Assembly: GCA_027604185.1 (NCBI GenBank)
Contig: JADGKB010000003.1
Location: forward strand, 267,674-331,673
Direction of reading: 5' to 3'
DNA length: 64,000 bases
DNA from: Boothiomyces macroporosus
Lineage: Eukaryota > Chytridiomycota > Chytridiomycetes > Rhizophydiales > Terramycetaceae
Shown: positions 58,847 to 64,000 of the stretch, one piece after another
Numbering within the stretch: the first letter of the stretch is position 1
Layout: each line of letters starts with the position of its first letter
Translations under genes and position numbers: made by a program
The notes under the pieces: model-generated
Database searches by the model: none
What the model was told of the DNA's origin: nothing
What the model saw: only the letters and a program-made list of their open reading frames with translations

Positions 58847-61745
58847 ATCTCTACCCGATTCTAATACTTGATCTATCGTTTTAATCATTAAATCGCCACA
58901 CAGCACACATTCTTCAGATATCAACTCTTCCAATTCTTCCTACCATCAAGAGCAATTACCTTCTTGTTCTCAACGGCTTTTAGCTTGATCGCTTTTACAG
59001 TGTCTGTTTTAATCTAAATTGTCAATCATAACTTACAGCCTCTTTCAAGCAATCTGAATGAAAAGTATGATTGCATGGGAATACATGAAATTGTTTGGTC
59101 ATTAGGTTTCTTCCACAATAATCACAACTCTTTACAATAGGTATCATTGCATATTTCGTCTTTAAACTCCTGATGTCTTTTCTAATTAATTCAGAATTGT
59201 TTGCCGAATCATCCAACTCTGCTGATAATTGCTGAAGATTTTCGTTGTAATGGCGAAGTGCTTCACACAATTCCACCTTCAAATCATCAATCAGAACAAA
59301 ATCTGGAAAGAATTGCATAACTTCTTCAACTTTCAGATTGCCCTCTTTACATAGTTCCAGCGCACTAAATTAGAGATTCGAGACCTTTTGAAATCATTAT
59401 TCTTTACAACCACATGTTTAGCTAGCAGAAGCCATAATTTCTTTCTGGTTTCCAAGTCATCTTCAATTTTGTATATGATTGATTTAGCTAATTCCAGATC
59501 ATTAAACTATTTAGTTAGTTATTACCTTTAATGCTAAAATTATCGCCTCCTCCTCCATATGAAGCATCCCATATAGCTGAACACAAGGTTGAATCAGTTT
59601 TTTACCATGACACAGTCGCAATGCGAATTGCAAGTCAAAGATTGGATCCATATGCTTTCAGTTAGGAAGGGGTTACCTGATTTGAAATGAAGTTCAACAC
59701 TTTCTCCAGATTTGACCCAGAATCCTCTACGTACAGCTGGAATAGGTAATTGTGAATTACCCTGTCCCGATTACCCAAACGAATAATGTGCTCCAGATAA
59801 GTAATCACTCTATTTTGCTGTCCGTCAGCCTTACAATAATGTAGCATTGATGGCAATAAGTTTCTTGGCTCAAGGAAATCGCATCTGGTCCAAATTACTA
59901 TTGTTTCATCTGGAATTTTTTGGATGAGAATTGGTGAATACTTATAAAATAGCTCTGGATTCTTTTGCGTTGCCATTACACTTAATACATCCTTAAAATT
60001 CTGATTACGGAGATGAACATCACATATAGTACTAGTGTCGTTCACCAATTCAGCATAATAGAGGAGAAGATCTTCCCTTCCATGTTGTTTCAGCAAACTA
60101 TATACAGTACCAGAATGAAACCTATCCTATTGTTAAATGACGTCACCCTATAATTCCGAATAAAGGATTTAATTTTATCCAGGTAAGATTGTTGATTTTT
60201 TCCTCTCTGTAAATCCTCTTGTAATTCCAGTTCACTTAATAGTAATTCCAATTGCCAAGAAAGCAAAATTAATAGCTGAGAAACATCTGATTGCTTTGTA
60301 AGTGCAATTTTCTTCATCAGATAACTTTGTAGAGCTTCTGAATTTTCGAGCGCCGAAAATCTGATTGCAACCTGCTCCAACGGCAAACTTGTGTTTGCGA
60401 ATAAATCTGCTGCAAGTGAATAGTCTTTTTGAGAGTAACAATGCTCAGCATATGCTACAGATATTATGCCTTTGGACTCGGTGGTCTACATTAGCAATAG
60501 ATACAGTTGCAACTGCCATGGCTTCTTTGTACTGCTTCCTGTCCACAAATATTTTCCAAATATTCTTTCCTTCATCTGTAATGATAATCTCATAAAGCGA
60601 CTGGTTTGTAGCTATCCAAAAAGTCTTTTTCAATTCATCTTTTAGCAAACCAATCACAATTTCCTCAAAGCCCTAAAGTTAGCATCGTTTACCAGTGGAA
60701 TTGGAATGGTGTAAATAAGTTTATCTTCGAGCTTGTTTACTACAATTATATTTGTTGGGGTGAGAATGATGTAGTGATATTCAGTGGTAGTGAAATCAAT
60801 TATTTCAATATCCGCCGGGTATGGTTGAAGTTGTATATTCTCCAAGAGAGAATCTCCAATTTCTTTACCGTCAATAATTTGAATTTTCCCACTGTATACT
60901 CCAGGAGCTAATTCAGGAAACTATTACTTGTTGGCCAAACCAGATATTCTGGATATAAAAAAACAGAGCCATTTAAACTCCTTGATTGAATCCGGATACC
61001 CAATTTGTTTGGCCCGCCAATCATTTCTTGAATATCTAAATCAGTAAAGTGTACCACAAACTGTGTCCGGATTATCCAAAAGATTCAAAAATTGGACATC
61101 TTCCAACGCTTTAAAGACTGATAAATATTGGTAAAGATGGGTCTTTGAAGATATGTACACAATCAAGATACTGCCTGCAATGAAATAATACAATCCCGTA
61201 ATTGGAGTTTTTTCAGTGAATACTGCAGTGATAGACTTTTCAAATCGCTTGTCATTAGTCAGTATCGCATCATATACAATACCACTAACAGTTCCAATTA
61301 AAATGGAGATTTTTCTAGAGTGATTCGACCACGCAACACCAGTAATTTGATCTTTAATTTTAGTGAACAGCTTTGGCTTTAGGTCACTTGCAATATAGTA
61401 GTTATCCTTATGGCAAGATACTATGAGCTGATCCGCTAATGGAGAGAAATATAATGCAGTGATTTGTTGATCTTTAGTTGGGAGGTAAATGTCTCATTAA
61501 CAAACCTGTACCTTTGATGGAATTCGGTTTATCCAAATCAATCCACAGGATCCGGCAATCTTTTAGGGCTAAAACCAGGATGTTTGAGGAAACAGATCCT
61601 GCTAATATTTCTCCCGGGAAATTGAACTGCACCTTGTCTATTATAAACTGATCATTCTACGTTTAGTCTTATTTACTAGTGCTGGCTGATCTGGCTCTAT
61701 TTTTTCTTGAATTGTGGTTGTTTCGATGTGTTCGAACAAAGTCAT
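58838..61745 (-). CDS. VPS18: VPS18, core subunit of HOPS/CORVET tethering complexes
   Basis: VPS18 anchors HOPS/CORVET on endosomes and vacuoles and carries a RING-H2 finger. Thirteen exons (twelve introns, 19-23 nt) give 887 residues. The N-terminal beta-propeller begins MTLFEHIETT and includes LALKDCRILWIDLDKP. The alpha-solenoid contains ELFYKYSPILIQKIPDETIV, matching human VPS18 QLFYKFSPILIRHIP. The C-terminus has VMQFFPDFVLIDDLKVELCE, then CDYCGRNLM..FPCNHTFHSDCL (RING-H2) and ELISEECVLCGDLMIKTID as in human VPS18. The stop codon reads on the plus strand at 58838-58840, inside the end of the adenylate kinase gene, so the two coding regions overlap by 9 bp. Confidence 0.96.
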
Positions 61746-61795
61746 AATTGGTCAACGAGGCTGGAAATTTTCACCTCGATTTTTTTAAATTGAAA

Positions 61796-62044
61796 ATGTC
61801 AGTCATCAGACGAATTTTAACAGTTGGAGAAGAAGGTAGCGAATCACTAATAAAGGAATTAGAAGAAAGCAAGTTCAAGAGCGTTTGTTCCTATCAGTAA
61901 AGTTGCAATAACCAGTAGCAAGAATCCAATTTGCCAATGTACGTAAGAAAAAAGTCTGATGGATTACCATTCGCTGCTTCACTCTTGTTGGGAGCTGGTA
62001 GCTTGGCTTGCACTGTTGTATTGATCAAGGATTTCATTGTGTAA
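61796..62044 (+). CDS. Cytochrome c oxidase subunit VIIa-like protein
   Basis: Three tiny exons (introns 20 and 22 nt) give 68 residues: a short basic N-terminus (MSVIRRILTVGEEG), then RRKQVQERLFLSQESNLPMY, then a single transmembrane helix (AASLLLGAGSLACTVVLIKD). RLFLSQESNLPMYVRKK aligns with mammalian COX7A KLFQEDNEIPLYLKGG, so a complex IV accessory subunit of the inner mitochondrial membrane is the likely product. It starts 50 bp from the divergent VPS18 ATG. It is far too small and fragmented to appear as an open reading frame, which raises the chance of missed small genes elsewhere. Confidence 0.8.
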
Positions 62045-62102
62045 GAGAATACCTAATGTAGCAAACACAACTGATTACGTGCAATAATAAATATCTTTTT
62101 AT

Positions 62103-62705
62103 TCACTCCTTCTTGGACTTTTTCTTTTCCTTTTTGGCTTTCTTTGATTTCTTTGCTTTGGTTTTTACTTTGATTTCTTTGATCTTGTCCGCCATCTCTG
62201 CCCTTTTTAGTTTGCCATTCTGCTCTCCTCTAGCACCTTTCCTAGCGGTTCTGCCCTCGCATGCAAGGAACAGCTCTTCGTCTGTGATTTTAATTGAATA
62301 ATCTTTCTTTTCTTCTTTCGTTTCGCTTTCTTAGAAATCTTGTACCCTGCTTTAACGAATGCCCCGTATAGCAATTTCTTTTCTTGTTCTTTTGATTCGT
62401 CTTTTTCTATTTGGATTCCCTCGTCTGTGTTGTCAATTTTTATCGTTGCGGACGCTTTGTTGAATATATGATCCCTGCCTTAATGTCATATTACCACCAT
62501 TGAAAAGACCATTCGTCTGACTTGGCTCCTAGCTACGTTAGTATTAAATACCCCGTCCGTGTCATTTTTGACTCCAACTGATATCGCTTTACTGATGCCC
62601 TCTGTGATAAATACTTTGGATACCGCTATTCTTTCCTAGACCTTGCCCTTTTTTCCACCCATATTTCTTTAGTTGCCTTTCAGCAAAAGAGTCTTTTGAG
62701 TCCAT
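62103..62705 (-). CDS. GPATCH4: G-patch protein, GPATCH4-like
   Basis: A nucleolar G-patch protein that likely activates a DEAH helicase in rRNA/snRNA processing. Five exons (introns 22, 19, 20 and 20 nt) give 173 residues. MDSKDSFAERQLKKYGWKKG..GLGKNSEGISKAISVGVK is a complete G-patch, spliced across intron 1. FQWWDHIFNKAS matches human GPATCH4 FPWWDHVFNKTA. ELFLACEGRTARKGARG matches LLQACEGRTAHKAARLG. The C-terminus is a Lys-rich (KKSKKAKKEKKKSKKE) nucleolar tail. It converges on COX7A (58 bp between stops). The last intron is needed to enter the tail frame, so the gene is invisible without splicing. Confidence 0.9.
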
Positions 62706-62839
62706 CCAACAAAAAAAAAGAAAAATTCATGAATCAAAAGTCTATTCTTACATTTTAGTTTGTTGTCTCATTAATCTGGGCTTGGATATTTTTAATGATC
62801 AGATGTCAATCCGACCTAAACTCCGATTCAATCGGCTAA

Positions 62840-62847
62840 TATAAAAA
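62840..62847 (+). promoter_or_regulatory. TATA-like element before the chitin-binding protein gene
   Basis: TATAAAAA lies about 23 bp upstream of the ATG at 62871. It is the best-placed TATA-like sequence in the window. If functional it implies a very short 5' leader, which fits the compact genome. Confidence 0.35.
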
Positions 62848-62870
62848 CCCCACGCGTTTTGGAATACCAA

Positions 62871-64000
62871 ATGTTCATTAATTTATTATTGGGATCGACT
62901 ATAGCTCAATCCAAGATTTGGCTAACGTAAGAAATTACTAATAAAAGATGTCCTCCTGCCTTTGACACATCACCAAACAGAGCTGGGTTACAAGTTGGAC
63001 CTTGTGAACAGTTTACATCATCCTCATATACGCTAGATGTGACTGCTGGCTCTCGAATGAAGGTAGCCTGGCTCAGCGGTAATCGTGGTGGTGGGTTTGT
63101 AAAATTGTCTCTTGCTCCGTTCTCTTCTATGAACCAAGCTACATTTGATTCCAATCTATTAAAGATTTCATGTTTTGGATATGATCAGCGGCCTCTTAGG
63201 GAAAGTAGAGATCTGTGCAACCACCCTTGCAATGCCAGAGCCGGATGTGCCTTCCAATCCTCTCTTAATGACAATCAAAGGTATGACACTACTATTACCG
63301 TACCTTACAATTTAAATGGGAATTATGTCCTGCAATTAGAAGCATACTCTGGAATCTCTAGCGCACCAATATATTCTTGTGCAAGCTTGAACATCATTGG
63401 AGGAAACCCCAGCTTAACTTGCAATGCTCCACCTTCTGTACCGTCTGTTGCAAGCTGTCAAAATTACGGGCCATTTACTTTACAATCCATCTCAAATGGA
63501 CTACAGGCTGGGTCATTTTGCTACACGCCTACTTCGGTATACTTTATCTAAACCTAGGCTGGGACAATCGATCAGGATATAACTGCTGTACCTATTAATG
63601 TTGATTGTGATGGACGTTCCTCGTGCCATATTGCAAAGAATTACTCCCTTTGCCAAAGCGATATCACTCAAACAATTGTAGATCCATATGGACTACCACA
63701 CGAAACTGGATGTACTCTCACTGCTAGCCCGCCTACACCGTATACTGCGGCACCAACACCAACTACTGCACCTTCTGGAACATGTGGAAATGGAGTTTCC
63801 TGCCCAGCTGGTCAGTGCTGCTCTCAATACAATTACTGTGGTACAGATGACAGTTTTTGTGGTGTTGGTTGCCAGCCTTTGTATGGAAATTGTAACAGTA
63901 ATCCTGTTCCTACTACTGCACCTTCTGGAACATGTGGAAATGGAGTTTCCTGCCCAGCTGGTCAGTGCTGCTCTCAATACAATTACTGTGGTACAGATGA
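62871..64000 (+). CDS. Secreted cell-wall-type protein with tandem CBM18 chitin-binding modules (3' partial)
   Basis: Three exons are visible (introns 62927-62947 and 63537-63557, both 21 nt). The N-terminus (MFINLLLGSTIAQSKIW) looks like a short signal peptide. A Cys-rich domain of about 170 residues follows (MKVAWLSGNRGGGFVKLSLA, CNHPCNARAGC, VPYNLNGNYVLQLEAYSG). It resembles the beta-sandwich domains found before carbohydrate-binding modules in zoosporic fungi, but I cannot name it. A second Cys-rich segment and a Pro/Thr linker lead to CBM18 modules, CGNGVSCPAGQCCSQYNYCG and so on, from 63783 and again from 63933. These hevein-like units bind chitin. The gene runs off the right edge with more modules likely. 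Confidence 0.88.
63762..64000 (+). repeat. 150-bp tandem repeat encoding CBM18 modules
   Basis: The unit starting at 63762 recurs at 63912 with a period of 150 bp (50 codons). The 89 bases available in the second copy are identical to the first. This points to a recent tandem expansion or gene conversion, and the array probably continues past the window. Confidence 0.95.

Noticed and set aside
63693..63977. Minus-strand Ser/Arg/Cys-rich frame over the CBM18 repeats
   Set aside because: It is the antisense of the repeated chitin-binding modules.
1..64000. Widespread frameshifts or pseudogenes
   Set aside because: Most conserved genes look broken, but every break is a GT..AG segment of about 20 nt whose removal restores the conserved protein. 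Introns explain them all except the few noted.
1..64000. Stop-codon reassignment as the cause of in-frame stops
   Set aside because: TAA, TAG and TGA all act as gene ends, and in-frame stops lie inside removable introns, not at conserved sense positions.
1..64000. Sequencing or assembly indels producing the breaks
   Set aside because: Indels would not consistently insert 19-23 bases with donor, branch-like and acceptor signals.
1..64000. tRNA, rRNA, CRISPR arrays or transposons
   Set aside because: None was recognised on reading either strand; the intergenic spaces are too short and show no such structure.

Overview
This is a eukaryotic nuclear genomic window, AT-rich and packed with genes, from an early-diverging (zoosporic-type) fungus or close fungal relative. 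Fungal markers are a Rua1-type C-terminal zinc domain (43807-45188) and tandem CBM18 chitin-binding modules (62871 to the right edge). Lineages that keep a flagellum are suggested by a tetra-adenylate-kinase protein with an RIIa-type docking domain. The species cannot be named from this sequence alone. The standard genetic code is used; TAA, TAG and TGA all end genes.

The key to reading the window is that genes are cut by extremely short spliceosomal introns. I resolved about 150. Almost all are 19-23 nt (mode 20), run GT..AG, and carry a TAAY/TRAY branch-like element a few bases before the acceptor. Removing them turns dozens of apparently broken reading frames into intact proteins. For every fully resolved gene, span minus introns is a multiple of three.

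Layout: 1-7745 (+) holds a giant coiled-coil protein with a repeated Trp motif and an orphan protein. 7856-15902 holds vacuolar alpha-mannosidase (-), an MDR dehydrogenase (+), a small membrane protein (+), API5 (-) and EndoG/NUC1 (-). 15927-18992 (-) holds an SMG6/EST1-like PIN protein and a basic orphan. 19386-25652 (+) holds an acyltransferase, a class V aminotransferase, an LRR/F-box-like protein and an LSD1-like demethylase. 25654-34629 (-) is a run of chromosome-biology genes: SLX4, a KIF22-type kinesin, a PAS-kinase-type kinase and the meiotic cohesin REC8.

34762-38136 (+) holds a multi-TM class 3 lipase and an SDR. 38151-43613 holds PBDC1/CHP1 (-), GMF (+), cornichon (-), protoporphyrinogen oxidase (-) and eIF2B-epsilon (+). 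43807-49661 holds a Rua1-type regulator (+), a coiled-coil protein, an RRM protein, a D-Ala-D-Ala-ligase-like ATP-grasp enzyme and the 2-oxoglutarate dehydrogenase E2 subunit (all -). 49696-64000 holds ATG16L (+), a TFIIIC WD40 subunit (-), FAM135 (+), the adenylate kinase (+), VPS18 (-), COX7A (+), GPATCH4 (-) and the secreted chitin-binding protein (+, runs off the edge).

Genes are mostly unrelated housekeeping functions without operons. Intergenic gaps are often 1-60 bp, and one convergent pair shares its stop-codon region. Most interesting are the ultra-short intron system, the Trp repeats of the first gene, a GT-TG intron in REC8, and the cluster REC8/KIF22/SLX4, which implies a meiotic cycle.
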